From Pullulanibacillus sp. KACC 23026 (GTDB taxonomy: Bacteria; Bacillota; Bacilli; Bacillales; Sporolactobacillaceae): a DNA stretch of 64,000 bases. Location: contig NZ_CP119107.1 of NCBI RefSeq assembly GCF_029094525.1, forward strand, positions 496,001 through 560,000. Direction: 5' to 3'. A program made the position numbers and the translations under genes. The notes beneath the pieces were generated by a model. It had not been told where the DNA came from. It made no database searches and saw only the letters and a program-made list of their open reading frames with translations. This document shows, in pieces, positions 17,114 to 25,619 of the stretch (within the stretch, counting starts at the first letter, position 1; each line of letters starts with the position of its first letter).

Positions 17114-18175
17114 ATGAAACAGTTAAGCATTGCAACAATACCTGGAGATGGAATAGGAAATGAAGTAGTACCAGCAGCCATTGAAGTATTGGAGGCGCTG
17201 TCTGACATTCATGGTGGATTAAAATTTAAGTTTACTCATTTCCCGTATAATTGTCATTACTATTTAGAGCATGGTGTGATGATGCCAGAGGATGGACTTG
17301 AACAATTAAAGAATTTTGATGCCATTTTTCTCGGAGCAGTTGGGAACGCGAAATTGGTACCGGATCATATTTCCCTATGGGGACTATTAATAAAACTCCG
17401 TCGTGAATTTGAACAAGTCATTAATATACGTCCTGCAAAATTACTGAGTGGCGTTCAGTCCCCCTTGGTCAATCCAAAGGACTTCGATTTGATTGTTGTA
17501 AGGGAGAACAGCGAGGGGGAGTACAGTTCGGTAGGAGGAAGGATTTATAAAGATGAGGAAGAACTAGCCATTCAAAACAGTATCTTCTCAAGACGAGGGA
17601 CGGAAAGAGCTATGCGCTATGCCTTTGAGCTAGCGAAGAAACGCAGGAATCACGTGACAAGTGCGACTAAATCCAATGGGATCTATTATTCCATGCCGTT
17701 TTGGGATGAAGTATTTAAAGATGTCGCAAAGGATTATCCAGAGGTGGCAACCGATTCCCAGCACATTGACGCACTAGCCGCCTTCTTTGTGACTCACCCG
17801 GATAAATTTGATGTGGTGGTGGCGAGTAATTTGTTTGGTGACGTGTTGACCGATTTAGGAGCAGCCATCATGGGCAGTGTAGGAATTGCTCCAGCGGCTA
17901 ACATTAATGTGAATGGAAAATATCCTTCTATGTTTGAACCCGTTCATGGCTCCGCCCCTGATATTGTGGGCAAGGGTATTGCCAATCCATTAGGACAGAT
18001 TTGGACAGCTAAGATGATGTTAGATCATTTTAATGAAGAGGAAATAGGCCATGTATTATTGGATGTTATTGAAAGCGTAACCCGAAATGGACTATTAACC
18101 CCGGATATAGGCGGCAACTATACAACGAAAGAAGTCACTGATGAAATCATTAAGAGATTAAAAGCCAGGGCTTGA
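17114..18175 (+). CDS. Tartrate dehydrogenase/decarboxylase-type enzyme
   Basis: The 353-residue protein belongs to the isocitrate/isopropylmalate dehydrogenase superfamily. It shows IPGDGIGNEV (N-terminal), INIRPAKLL, VVRENSEGEYSSVGG, the ATKSNGI...FWDEVF region, and FGDVLTDLGAA plus EPVHGSAPDI at the NAD site. The sequence is closest to the TtuC/YeaU tartrate dehydrogenase group, which oxidises tartrate or D-malate and can yield D-glycerate. The neighbouring glycerate kinase and 2-hydroxycarboxylate carrier favour a tartrate or malate role over leucine synthesis. GGAGGATG lies upstream of ATG 17114. D-malate dehydrogenase remains possible. Confidence 0.85.
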   Translation: MKQLSIATIPGDGIGNEVVPAAIEVLEALSDIHGGLKFKFTHFPYNCHYYLEHGVMMPEDGLEQLKNFDAIFLGAVGNAKLVPDHISLWGLLIKLRREFEQVINIRPAKLLSGVQSPLVNPKDFDLIVVRENSEGEYSSVGGRIYKDEEELAIQNSIFSRRGTERAMRYAFELAKKRRNHVTSATKSNGIYYSMPFWDEVFKDVAKDYPEVATDSQHIDALAAFFVTHPDKFDVVVASNLFGDVLTDLGAAIMGSVGIAPAANINVNGKYPSMFEPVHGSAPDIVGKGIANPLGQIWTAKMMLDHFNEEEIGHVLLDVIESVTRNGLLTPDIGGNYTTKEVTDEIIKRLKARA

Positions 18176-18306
18176 AAAGAGGATTCAAATAAAACAGACG
18201 TGTACTAGGTAAAGATCGTTTAACCCAGAAGGTGAGTGCCCAAGTGTTCAAATTAAAAGAAAAAGCAGGTTCCCACAGAAAGTGAGCTTTTCGGATCGAT
18301 TTACAA

Positions 18307-18609
18307 GAGGCTGGGGCAAAACGAAACTAACTGACTTAAATTCCGAACACTAAATGTTTATAAGGACAGAAACAAATAGGAAGCGTAGTCAAAATATGTA
18401 GACGCCTGCGGGAACAGCACGTGTCCGAAGACCCCGCAAGCAAGCATTTTCCTTGTTGAGGAGGCTTGGGCTGTGCCCGAGGAAAACGACGTATTTTGAC
18501 TAGCGTTTCATAAATGACTTAATTAATAAATGAAAAACCGAACCCATCACGTTAAAAGGTGTGAATAAGTTAGGCTTTTTCTATTCGTCAACTACTTCTG
18601 TCTCAGCCA
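18307..18609 (+). repeat. ~290-bp interspersed repeat, copy A
   Basis: This copy reads from GGCTGGGGCAAAACGAAACT through GGGAACAGCACGTGTCCGAA to TTCTGTCTCAGCC. The same sequence, diverged and on the opposite strand, lies at 49533-49813. It sits between the dehydrogenase and transporter genes. No open reading frame is conserved. Confidence 0.85.
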
Positions 18610-18622
18610 CTTTGGAAATAAA

Positions 18623-18636
18623 TGAAAGCGCTTGCT
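18623..18636 (+). promoter_or_regulatory. CcpA cre site upstream of the 2HCT transporter
   Basis: TGAAAGCGCTTGCT matches the cre consensus TGWAARCGYTWNCW at every position. It lies 37 bp before the likely TTG start of the carrier gene, so catabolite repression of uptake is likely. Confidence 0.8.
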
Positions 18637-18672
18637 AAAATTTGACAAATATGAAGATGAGGAGTGGATCAA

Positions 18673-20010
18673 TTGAGCCAGACACAAGAAGTGCCAGTTA
18701 AAAGTAGCGGCCCGACCCCAGTATGGAAGATGAAAATTGCAGGAATTAATGCCCCCATTTATTTAGGTATCGTCATTGTTGTTTTGATTGGTGTTTATAT
18801 GCAAATCCTCCCGCAAAACATGGCCAGCGGGATCATCGTGTCCATGACCTTAGGGATTACACTTAGGTGGATTGGCGACCACATACCTATATTCAATACA
18901 TTTGGAGGCGGCCCCATTTTATGTATCCTTATTCCGGCATTATTCATTTTCTGGGGAATCTTACCCGAAAGTGTCGGGAAGTTAACAGACAGCTTCTACA
19001 ATGATATTGGTTTTTCTGATTTTGCCGTTACCGGAATTATAGTCGGAAGCATTCTAAGTATGGATCGCAGAATGTTAATGAAAAGTGGAATTCGATTTTT
19101 AATACCTCTTTTAGGCGGGGTTATCTTTGCATTAGGTCTGGGAGGACTTGTTGGCCAACTCTTGGGTTTTGGTTTTAAACAAACGCTCTTCTTCGTAGTC
19201 GGTCCTGTTATGGGCGGCGGGATGGCCGCGGGCGCTGTGCCGATGTCGCAAATCTTTGCAGCAAGCAGTGGAATGAGTGCAGGAGAGGTTTTAGCTAAGA
19301 TTGCACCAGCGGTTATTGTCGGAAATATGCTTTGCATTTTAGCTGCCGGCATATTAAATGGACTTGGAAAGAGAAACAAAAAATATAAGAGTTTTACAGG
19401 AAACGGAGAAATGCTTAGGGTAAAAGGCGGAAAAGGCATTAACTTAAATGAAAAGGGAGATTCGTTGCCATTTTCGATGAATAGTTTAATTACCGGTCTT
19501 TTCTTCTCAATGGCCATTTATGTATTCGGTCAAATCCTAGGTAAATTGATTCCCGGGCTTCATCCTTACGTGTGGATTATTTTGGCCGCAGCCGCACTAA
19601 AAATCTTTAACCTTCTACCTTCTTCCATCGAGAAAAGTGCCGAGCATTGGTATAACTTTATAACAGCTGCCTGGGTACCGGCCATTCTAGTGGCAATCAG
19701 TGCGGGTATGGTCGATTTCCATAGTGTTATACAAATCGTCACGAATCCAAGTTATATTACTTTAACGATATTTACTATTATAGTAGCGGTGTTTGCCTCC
19801 GGTTTTATCGGTGTGTTAGTAGGCTTCTACTTCGTTGAGTCATCCATATCGGCAGGTCTTGGCATGGCTGACATGGGCGGTTCTGGGGATGTCGCTGTAC
19901 TGAGTGCTGCGGAAAGAATGGAACTGATGCCTTATTTGCAAATCTCTTCACGTATCGGCGGAGCCATTATGCTGCTCATACTGTCCTTGCTGTCTTCATT
20001 CTGGATGTGA
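18673..20010 (+). CDS. 2-hydroxycarboxylate transporter (CimH/CitM type)
   Basis: This is a polytopic membrane protein of about 445 residues. Two internally related halves contain GGG-rich loops (FGGGPILCILIP, GPVMGGGMAAGAVPM, GMADMGGSGDVAVLSA) characteristic of the 2HCT family. Members carry citrate, malate or lactate with Na+ or H+, or by exchange. The TTG at 18673 is preferred because GGAG (18661-18664) is spaced 8 bases from it, whereas the GTG at 18664 overlaps that site. The context of tartrate dehydrogenase and glycerate kinase suggests uptake of a tartrate- or malate-like acid. A cre site sits directly upstream. Confidence 0.88.
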   Translation: MSQTQEVPVKSSGPTPVWKMKIAGINAPIYLGIVIVVLIGVYMQILPQNMASGIIVSMTLGITLRWIGDHIPIFNTFGGGPILCILIPALFIFWGILPESVGKLTDSFYNDIGFSDFAVTGIIVGSILSMDRRMLMKSGIRFLIPLLGGVIFALGLGGLVGQLLGFGFKQTLFFVVGPVMGGGMAAGAVPMSQIFAASSGMSAGEVLAKIAPAVIVGNMLCILAAGILNGLGKRNKKYKSFTGNGEMLRVKGGKGINLNEKGDSLPFSMNSLITGLFFSMAIYVFGQILGKLIPGLHPYVWIILAAAALKIFNLLPSSIEKSAEHWYNFITAAWVPAILVAISAGMVDFHSVIQIVTNPSYITLTIFTIIVAVFASGFIGVLVGFYFVESSISAGLGMADMGGSGDVAVLSAAERMELMPYLQISSRIGGAIMLLILSLLSSFWM

Positions 20011-20168
20011 CGTAATTATTTAAAGGCTAGAGGTGATCAAGGCAACGCTGATTTTCTTGGATACATGGATTAAATAGTGAATAGGCAAACCCGCATTTCG
20101 GGAGTAGAAAACAGATGTTTTTTGGAATTCAATATGCCATTATAAAAAAAGATTAAGGGTGAGGTTGC

Positions 20169-21353
20169 ATGAAAATTACGGATATTGAAGTTATACCGGC
20201 GAATCGTTTCTTATATGTAAAGGTAGTGACAGATGAGGGGATAACGGGAATTGGCGAGTCAGGGGCCTGGGGGTTCTTAGACGCATCGGCAGAAGTCGTT
20301 AATTCCTTTAAAACCTATTTAGTTGGTAAAGATCCATTACAGATTGAACACCATTGGCAATATATGTATCGCTGTTTCCATTTTAGAGGTGCTGCCATAA
20401 TGGGAGCTATTAGTGCGATTGATATAGCTTTATGGGATATTGCAGGTAAATGGTTCAATGTTCCTACCTATGTTTTATTAGGCGGGAAAGTAAGAGATAA
20501 AGTCAGAACCTACTATCATGTAATAGGTGATACAACGGAAGAACTTGTGAACAGTTGCCTAAAAGCAAAGGAACTTGGATTTACGGCTGTCGGACATTTA
20601 TCTCCCTTTCTCGATGAATCAAGAGAGAAGCCTTATTTTGTTCCATATGCCAAAATGTTGAATGAAGCGGTAGACAGAGTTAGACAGATTAGAGAAGCCG
20701 TAGGAGATGATGTGGACCTTTGCTTAGAACTGCATAGAAGAATGAAGCCGGGAGAGGCCATTGCTTTCGCTCATGCCGTCGAGAAGTATCATCCTTTCTT
20801 CCTGGAAGACCCCATCACTCCAGATAACTTTGATTCCATGGCTCTCATCGCTGACAAAACCAATGTCCCTATTGCAACAGGCGAGCGCATTCATACGATT
20901 CAAGAATTTGAAATGCTTTTATCAAGAAATGCAATGGCTTATGCCAGAACAAGTGTCTGCCTGTGCGGTGGTATAACAGGTACAAAAAAGATTGCCGCAA
21001 TAGCAGAAGCTCATGGGGTGCCAATCGTTCCCCATAACCCATTAAGCCCCGTGAGTACCGCAGCTTGTCTGCAAATCGCGGCGTCAGTAGAAAATCTAGT
21101 CATACAAGAACTTCCAGATCACGAAACAGTCTCGGCAACGGAACGTTTTACAAGTACCGATATACTAAAGGAAAACTTTAGACAAAGTGATTTAGTTACA
21201 TGGGTACCAAAAGCAGTAGAAGGTTTTATCGATATTCCAGACAGGGTAGGCATAGGTACGGATTTAGTAGAAGGAATTCAAACGCTTTACCCTTATCAAA
21301 GAAGAGAAATCAATACAAGGCTTCATTTAGATGGATCCGTAGTAGACCAGTAA
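20169..21353 (+). CDS. Enolase-superfamily sugar-acid dehydratase (mandelate racemase subgroup)
   Basis: The two-domain fold of mandelate racemase/muconate cyclase proteins is clear: capping domain to about residue 115, then the barrel. Likely Mg ligands are Glu187 (CLELHRRM), Glu213 (FFLEDPI) and Glu239 (ATGERIH). His289 lies in VPHNPLSP. The usual barrel-strand Lys position reads AVGHLSPF, and the Asp of the usual Asp-His dyad is replaced in ARTSVCLCGGIT. The HRRM-P and RTSV/GGIT pattern recalls D-mannonate dehydratases more than galactonate dehydratase. Operon context suggests dehydration of a hydroxy acid to a 2-keto acid. The exact substrate is unknown. Confidence 0.8.
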   Translation: MKITDIEVIPANRFLYVKVVTDEGITGIGESGAWGFLDASAEVVNSFKTYLVGKDPLQIEHHWQYMYRCFHFRGAAIMGAISAIDIALWDIAGKWFNVPTYVLLGGKVRDKVRTYYHVIGDTTEELVNSCLKAKELGFTAVGHLSPFLDESREKPYFVPYAKMLNEAVDRVRQIREAVGDDVDLCLELHRRMKPGEAIAFAHAVEKYHPFFLEDPITPDNFDSMALIADKTNVPIATGERIHTIQEFEMLLSRNAMAYARTSVCLCGGITGTKKIAAIAEAHGVPIVPHNPLSPVSTAACLQIAASVENLVIQELPDHETVSATERFTSTDILKENFRQSDLVTWVPKAVEGFIDIPDRVGIGTDLVEGIQTLYPYQRREINTRLHLDGSVVDQ

Positions 21354-21394
21354 AATATAGCTTATCGGACATCTTGATACGAAAGAAAAATATA

Positions 21395-21447
21395 AAAACA
21401 GTGAAGCTCGGCATTGGAACAGACCAATGCCGAGCTTCACTGTTTTT
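21395..21447 (+). terminator. Strong terminator of the hydroxy-acid operon
   Basis: A perfect stem of about 23 bp (AAAACAGTGAAGCTCGGCAT / ATGCCGAGCTTCACTGTTTT core) with a six-base loop, ending in a T run. Confidence 0.9.
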
Positions 21448-21482
21448 AAAGATAGCCTAAAAAAACTTTACCGAACCTTTAT

Positions 21483-22070
21483 CCGGAAGCCAGAAAGTTG
21501 AATACGCGCACCCTCAATTTGAGTGAAATCTGAGAAGGTCGGGGGGGGATCCGAGAAGGTCGGGGGGGGAATCTGAGAAGGTCAGGGGGAAATCTAAGAA
21601 GGGTGCGCCAAAATCCTAAAAGGTCGATAAAAAATCTAAGAAGGTCGACCAAAAAGCCCAGAACATCGCTCAAAAATGCCAGAAGGTTGAATGTGCGCAC
21701 GCTCAATTTGAGAGAGATCCAAGAAGCTTGTCCAAAAATCCTAAAAGGTCGATAAAAAATCTAAGAAGGTCGACCAAAAATCCTAGAACATCGCTCAAAA
21801 ATGCCAGAAGGTCGAATGTGCGTGCGCTCTATTTGAAAAGATCCGAGAAGCTTGTCTAAAAATCCCAAAAGGTCAATAAAAAATCCAAGAAGGTCGACCA
21901 AAAATCCTAGAACATCGCTCAAAAATGCCAGAAGGTTGAATGTGCGCACTCTCAATTTGAGAGAGATCCGAGAAGGTCAAGCTAAAATCCCAAAAGGTTG
22001 GGCTCAAATCCCAAAAGGTTGAGCCCAAATCATAGAACGTTGACCCAAAATGCCAGAAGGACAAATCCTC
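21483..22070 (+). repeat. 125-bp tandem array built of 21-bp sub-repeats (array 2)
   Basis: ATGTGCG recurs at 21691, 21816 and 21940, a period of 124-125 bp. The sub-units are 21-mers such as ATCCTAGAACATCGCTCAAA and ATGCCAGAAGGTTGAATGTG, and the 19-20 bp spacer contains CTCAATTTGA. The architecture and consensus match array 1 at 6749-7560. The first part includes G-rich variants (GGGGGGGG near 21541 and 21563). Confidence 0.88.
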
Positions 22071-22139
22071 GCCATGTAATATAAGGGAAATCCGAAAAAG
22101 TGTATAAAGCACGCGTCACGGCAGGGTATCAGACGGCTT

Positions 22140-22859
22140 TTACAAGCGATGAAATGGGCATTTGGATAAAGTTGTCTCATCATCTCTTAGAAAATATTGC
22201 TTCCATTCATAATTGTCTTCTCTGCCATAGGTATTCAGATTAGGGTGAATGGGAGCTGTGTCGTAATTAGTAAGTCGTTTTCGGATATTGGATTTGATCT
22301 TGGCTGCTCGATTCTGTGATGAGTAGAAGTCAACAAGCACAGACCTTGGTGTAATCGCCAGCATCAAATAAGGAAATTGTCTGCTTTGACGGTTTTTATG
22401 AGCTGGTGTCCCGCAATAGACGAAGTACTGCTCATTGTGAAAGCAGAATTCCCATAACGTGTTGGCAGGGTCGGTAGGAATAGTCTTAGGCCAATCGAAT
22501 TTATCTAGATGGCTGACTTGAGTAAGGTGTTCCCAGAAAATCTGCTCGTAGTCTTCAACCATTTTCGATTCTAATTGGTGATCCTTGTAAAATAAAATCA
22601 GGGATGTATAGCTTCCCAAGTCTCTATATTGTTTGGAATACGCTTCTAGAGCATTGGCAAGCTCTGAAACAGTTTCTGGGTCCCATGGCTCGGGTAAGAA
22701 GCCGTACCTAAACTGGTCAAGCTGATAACCTATGGTGGCAGGGATACAAGGGAATGGGTGATGCCTGTCTCTCATTTTTTCGGAAAATTTTCGGGCAGCA
22801 TCCTTCTTCCACGATTCAAGATTTGATTGGAGTAGGGATTCCATTGTGAATAAGCGCAT
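22140..22859 (-). CDS. YqcI/YcgG family protein
   Basis: The protein is about 239 residues, with PFPCIPATIGYQLDQFRYGF near the N-terminus and NEQYFVYCGTPAHKNRQSRQFPY...ITPRSVLVD further on, typical of YqcI/YcgG. Some family members are heme-dependent N-hydroxylating enzymes (the GntA group of guanitoxin synthesis), but most, including those of bacilli, are uncharacterised. Translation most likely starts at the Met of MRLFTMESLL because AAGGAGG lies 6 bases before it; a Met seven codons upstream is less likely. It is monocistronic and converges on repeat array 2. Confidence 0.8.
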   Translation of the reverse strand: MRLFTMESLLQSNLESWKKDAARKFSEKMRDRHHPFPCIPATIGYQLDQFRYGFLPEPWDPETVSELANALEAYSKQYRDLGSYTSLILFYKDHQLESKMVEDYEQIFWEHLTQVSHLDKFDWPKTIPTDPANTLWEFCFHNEQYFVYCGTPAHKNRQSRQFPYLMLAITPRSVLVDFYSSQNRAAKIKSNIRKRLTNYDTAPIHPNLNTYGREDNYEWKQYFLRDDETTLSKCPFHRL

Positions 22860-22880
22860 AGGGGGCCTCCTTTCTACCAT

Positions 22881-23320
22881 TAAGGTATTCGCCCATAGAA
22901 GCTGGGTGCAAGGTTTAGTGTAAAATCCTTTTTAAATGAAAAAAATAGGGATGCCTTCTTGATGGATCCACAGAACATGTAAGTTCCCGCTATACACTTG
23001 GTGATTTCTCCCTTATATGTCTTTAAGGGCGAATGGGGCCAATTATGTCTGGCTAATTATAGAAAGAATTAACCTTTACGTAAAATCCGCAATTTTTCTC
23101 GATAATGTTTTTTTGGAAGAGGGGAGGATTTTAGTGTAAGCGTATAATGAAAACAGTTTCTTTTTAAAGGTTGGAAGAAAGACCTTTTGTTGACTTGTCA
23201 GAGCCGTGGTTTAGGACTATAATTAAAAAGTTGACGTTGACGTTATATTTTTAAAAGCTATATAAGTGACCAATAGACGTGTGTCAAGCTTTTGTATAAC
23301 AGTTAGGGTGGAGGCACGCT
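22881..23320. promoter_or_regulatory. Divergent intergenic region with MerR promoter candidate
   Basis: No gene is seen in this 440-bp gap. TTGACGTTGACG (23231-23242) is an overlapping -35 candidate, and TATATAA (23259-23265) a -10 candidate about 16-21 bp on. Long spacers and TTGACGTTGACG words are common at MerR-controlled promoters, so this is the probable promoter/operator of the downstream MerR gene. Confidence 0.4.
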
Positions 23321-23764
23321 ATGGAAGAGAATTTTAAGATTGATGATGTGGCCAAGCAGAGCGGTTTAAGTAAACGGACGATCCGTTATTATGAAGAAAT
23401 TGGTTTGTTGAAAGCACCGCCGCGAAGTAAAGGCGGCACTCGGATCTATTCACAAGAACATATTGACGCACTAGAGAAGGTCACCACTTTTAAAGAGGTT
23501 CTAGGTTTTTCACTTCAAGAGCTTCAACATTTTCTTGGGCTAAGAGAAACCTTTGAGCGCGAGAAGGAAAGGTATCGAAGAACCAAGGATCCAATAGGTC
23601 AAAAAGAGAAGCTGAGTGGAATTATCAACGCTCTAGATGAACAGATTCAAGTGATCGATGAAAAGATGAAGAAGCTGCTAAGTGTCCAAAATGACCTCAT
23701 TGCTCTTAGAGAAAGGGCACGTGCTCAAATAGAAAAACTGGAACATGAAAATCCATCTGATTAG
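23321..23764 (+). CDS. MerR family transcriptional regulator
   Basis: The N-terminal winged helix reads FKIDDVAKQSGLSKRTIRYYEEIGLL, with the second part GGTRIYSQEHIDALEKVTTFKEVLGFSL, both typical of MerR. A long coiled-coil dimerisation helix with Glu, Lys and Arg heptads follows (about residues 75-140). There is no C-terminal ligand domain or metal-binding Cys cluster, so it belongs to the short, drug- or stress-type MerR proteins. The MFS exporter 202 bp downstream on the same strand is a plausible target. Confidence 0.9.
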   Translation: MEENFKIDDVAKQSGLSKRTIRYYEEIGLLKAPPRSKGGTRIYSQEHIDALEKVTTFKEVLGFSLQELQHFLGLRETFEREKERYRRTKDPIGQKEKLSGIINALDEQIQVIDEKMKKLLSVQNDLIALRERARAQIEKLEHENPSD

Positions 23765-23966
23765 ATAAATGGTTTTACGAAAAGGGCAAGGCCAGCTTGA
23801 AACCCCTAAATCACTCGGGCCGCTTCAAGGTTTGCGGCAGTACTTAGGAAAACGGTAAGGCACGCCCTTGCAGGAAAACTGTTCGCTCGTTTTTTATCTG
23901 GTCTTGGACATCGTGACTGATCAGGTGCATGCAGCTTTTTAAAGATAAAGAGGAGATGAGGAACCA

Positions 23967-25190
23967 ATGGCTATTCAAAGCCAATATGAGCTATCAACTC
24001 AAAAAGAAGGTCAACCTATTGCGGTTTGGGCTGTCTTTTTTGCATCAATTATTGCCTTTATGGGATTAGGGTTGGTTGACCCGATTTTGCCAGCTATTTC
24101 ACAACAACTTCATGCAACACCGAGCCAAGTGACCTTGCTCTTTACCAGCTATAATGCGGTAATGGCGGTTGCTATGCTTATTACAGGGGCTATTTCATCA
24201 CGTATAGGCATTAAAATGACCTTGTTATGTGGTGTTGTCGTGATTGCGATTTTTTCCGCTGCGGGTGGTCTATCCAATAATATTTGGGCGATTGTCGGTT
24301 TTCGCGGCGGTTGGGGATTAGGAAATGCGCTCTTTGTCGCAACGGCACTTACAGCCATCGTTACTCTGTCTAAGGGTGGAACTGGAAAAGCGGTTGTTTT
24401 ATATGAAGCGGCAGTAGGACTGGGAATTTCAGTTGGTCCGCTTCTTGGGGGAGAATTAGGGGCCATCACTTGGAGAGGGCCATTTCTAGGAGTCGCTGCT
24501 TTAATGGTGCTTGGATTTATTTTATTGGCGACCTTAATGCCTGGCCATAGAAAATTAAATGCTGGGAAACCCGCAAGTGAGAGAAAATCAACATCGCTGC
24601 TTGATCCATTCCGAGCGCTTAAACACCGCCCGATTGTGGTATTTGGTATTGCAGCTTGTCTTTATAACTTTGGATTCTTTACTTTGCTTGCCTATGCACC
24701 GTTTGTAATGGGACTTGATGCCCATGGATTGGGTTATGTCTTTATTGGCTGGGGCGTGTTGCTCGCCGTGACGTCTGTTTTTACGGCACCTAAGCTGCAA
24801 CAGCGCTTTGGTACGATCACATCCATGTGTTTAATGCTCTTCTTGTTTGCTGTATTGTTGATTTCAATGGGGATCTGGACGAATACCCAGTGGTGGTTAA
24901 TTGTCGCAGTTATCCTCGCCGGTGCGTTACTTGGTAACAACAATACATTGATTACGACAGCTGTTATGAATGCAGCGCCCATTGAGCGTTCAACAGCCTC
25001 AGCGGCTTACAGCTTTCTGCGCTTCTTAGGCGGAGCTGTGGCACCATTTCTTGCAGGTAAGCTTGCCGAGTGGTACTCACCGCATGTTCCGTTTATTGTC
25101 GGCGGGTGTTTTGTTCTCATTTCAGTTATCTTTGTTCTTTCAAACCGTCAACATGTTTCTCATGTTGACACAGTAGAGGCAGGCCATTAA
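23967..25190 (+). CDS. MFS multidrug-type exporter (12 TM)
   Basis: Twelve hydrophobic segments are visible. The N-terminus MGLGLVDPILPAISQQLHATPSQVTLLFTSYN and the motif GPLLGGELG (motif C-like, in TM5) are typical of DHA1 drug/H+ antiporters. It carries an acidic Asp in the first TM, and RSTASAAYSFLRFLGGA near the C-terminal half resembles the YceL/YceJ-type exporters. Length 407 is usual. RBS AGGAGATGAGG precedes ATG 23967. The upstream MerR gene probably regulates it. The substrate is unknown. Confidence 0.88.
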   Translation: MAIQSQYELSTQKEGQPIAVWAVFFASIIAFMGLGLVDPILPAISQQLHATPSQVTLLFTSYNAVMAVAMLITGAISSRIGIKMTLLCGVVVIAIFSAAGGLSNNIWAIVGFRGGWGLGNALFVATALTAIVTLSKGGTGKAVVLYEAAVGLGISVGPLLGGELGAITWRGPFLGVAALMVLGFILLATLMPGHRKLNAGKPASERKSTSLLDPFRALKHRPIVVFGIAACLYNFGFFTLLAYAPFVMGLDAHGLGYVFIGWGVLLAVTSVFTAPKLQQRFGTITSMCLMLFLFAVLLISMGIWTNTQWWLIVAVILAGALLGNNNTLITTAVMNAAPIERSTASAAYSFLRFLGGAVAPFLAGKLAEWYSPHVPFIVGGCFVLISVIFVLSNRQHVSHVDTVEAGH

Positions 25191-25215
25191 TCATTAAAAA
25201 TGAGGGGGCTTCCAA

Positions 25216-25396
25216 ATGAAAGTCAAAGAATTTATGATAACAGATGTTCATACCGTGAGCGAACCTGCGATGGTAAGAGATAGTCATCCGTATCCTATCC
25301 AAACACCATTTAAAAAAACTCCCAGTTCTAGACGAAGATAAGAAAGTAATCGGAGTCATCAGCAGAGGAGACATAATTAAAACCTCACCAACCTAA
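25216..25396 (+). pseudogene. Frameshifted, truncated CBS-domain gene
   Basis: Behind a good ribosome site (GAGGGGG) the frame from ATG 25216 reads MKVKEFMITDVHTVSEPAMV, a normal CBS N-terminus. It then runs into non-CBS residues and stops near 25341. From 25280 the +1 frame continues IVIRILSKHHLKKLPVLDED and KVIGVISRGDIIK up to TAA at 25394-25396. The two halves form one CBS domain separated by a single frameshift near 25278-25282. Even when repaired, the product has about 60 residues and one CBS motif instead of the usual two, so truncation is likely as well. A sequencing error cannot be excluded. Confidence 0.75.
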
Positions 25397-25420
25397 TCAT
25401 CGAAAACGAATAAACACCCA

Positions 25421-25458
25421 AAAACACGAGCCTCCCCACGGACGCTCGTGTTTTTTTT
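25421..25458 (+). terminator. Terminator after the CBS remnant
   Basis: AAAACACGAGC pairs with GCTCGTG and then a run of eight T. Confidence 0.8.
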
Positions 25459-25523
25459 GAAACGCAGGGACGGTTCTCCCGTTTCATTCAAAAATGAAAC
25501 GGGAGAACCGTCCCTGCGTTTTG
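25459..25523. repeat. Inverted pair of GGGGACGG hairpin repeats
   Basis: GAAACGCAGGGACGGTTCTC...GTTTCATT faces its own complement ATGAAACGGGAGAACCGTCC, forming a near-perfect 65-bp palindrome between terminator and germination promoter. Confidence 0.85.
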
Positions 25524-25529
25524 TTTTAT

Positions 25530-25559
25530 GCATAATTCTAATTTCGAACATCCATATTA
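25530..25559 (+). promoter_or_regulatory. Sigma-G-like promoter of the germinant receptor operon
   Basis: GCATA (25530-25534) and CATATTA (25553-25559), separated by 18 bp, fit the forespore sigma-G pattern (-35 gHATR, -10 CATnHTA). They lie about 60 bp before the GerA-type gene, where such a promoter is expected. Confidence 0.55.
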
Positions 25560-25619
25560 TAAAGAAAATCAGCTTTTAAATTTTGGTAAACATTGATTTT
25601 TTAGGCAGGATGAGTGGGA

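Noticed and set aside
21479-22112. Leu/Phe-rich heptad proteins on the minus strand (DLLGFLxD repeats), also seen at 7358-7645
   Set aside because: They are translations of the 21-bp noncoding repeat. The 125-bp super-period breaks any frame, there are no ribosome sites, and all frames look equally open.
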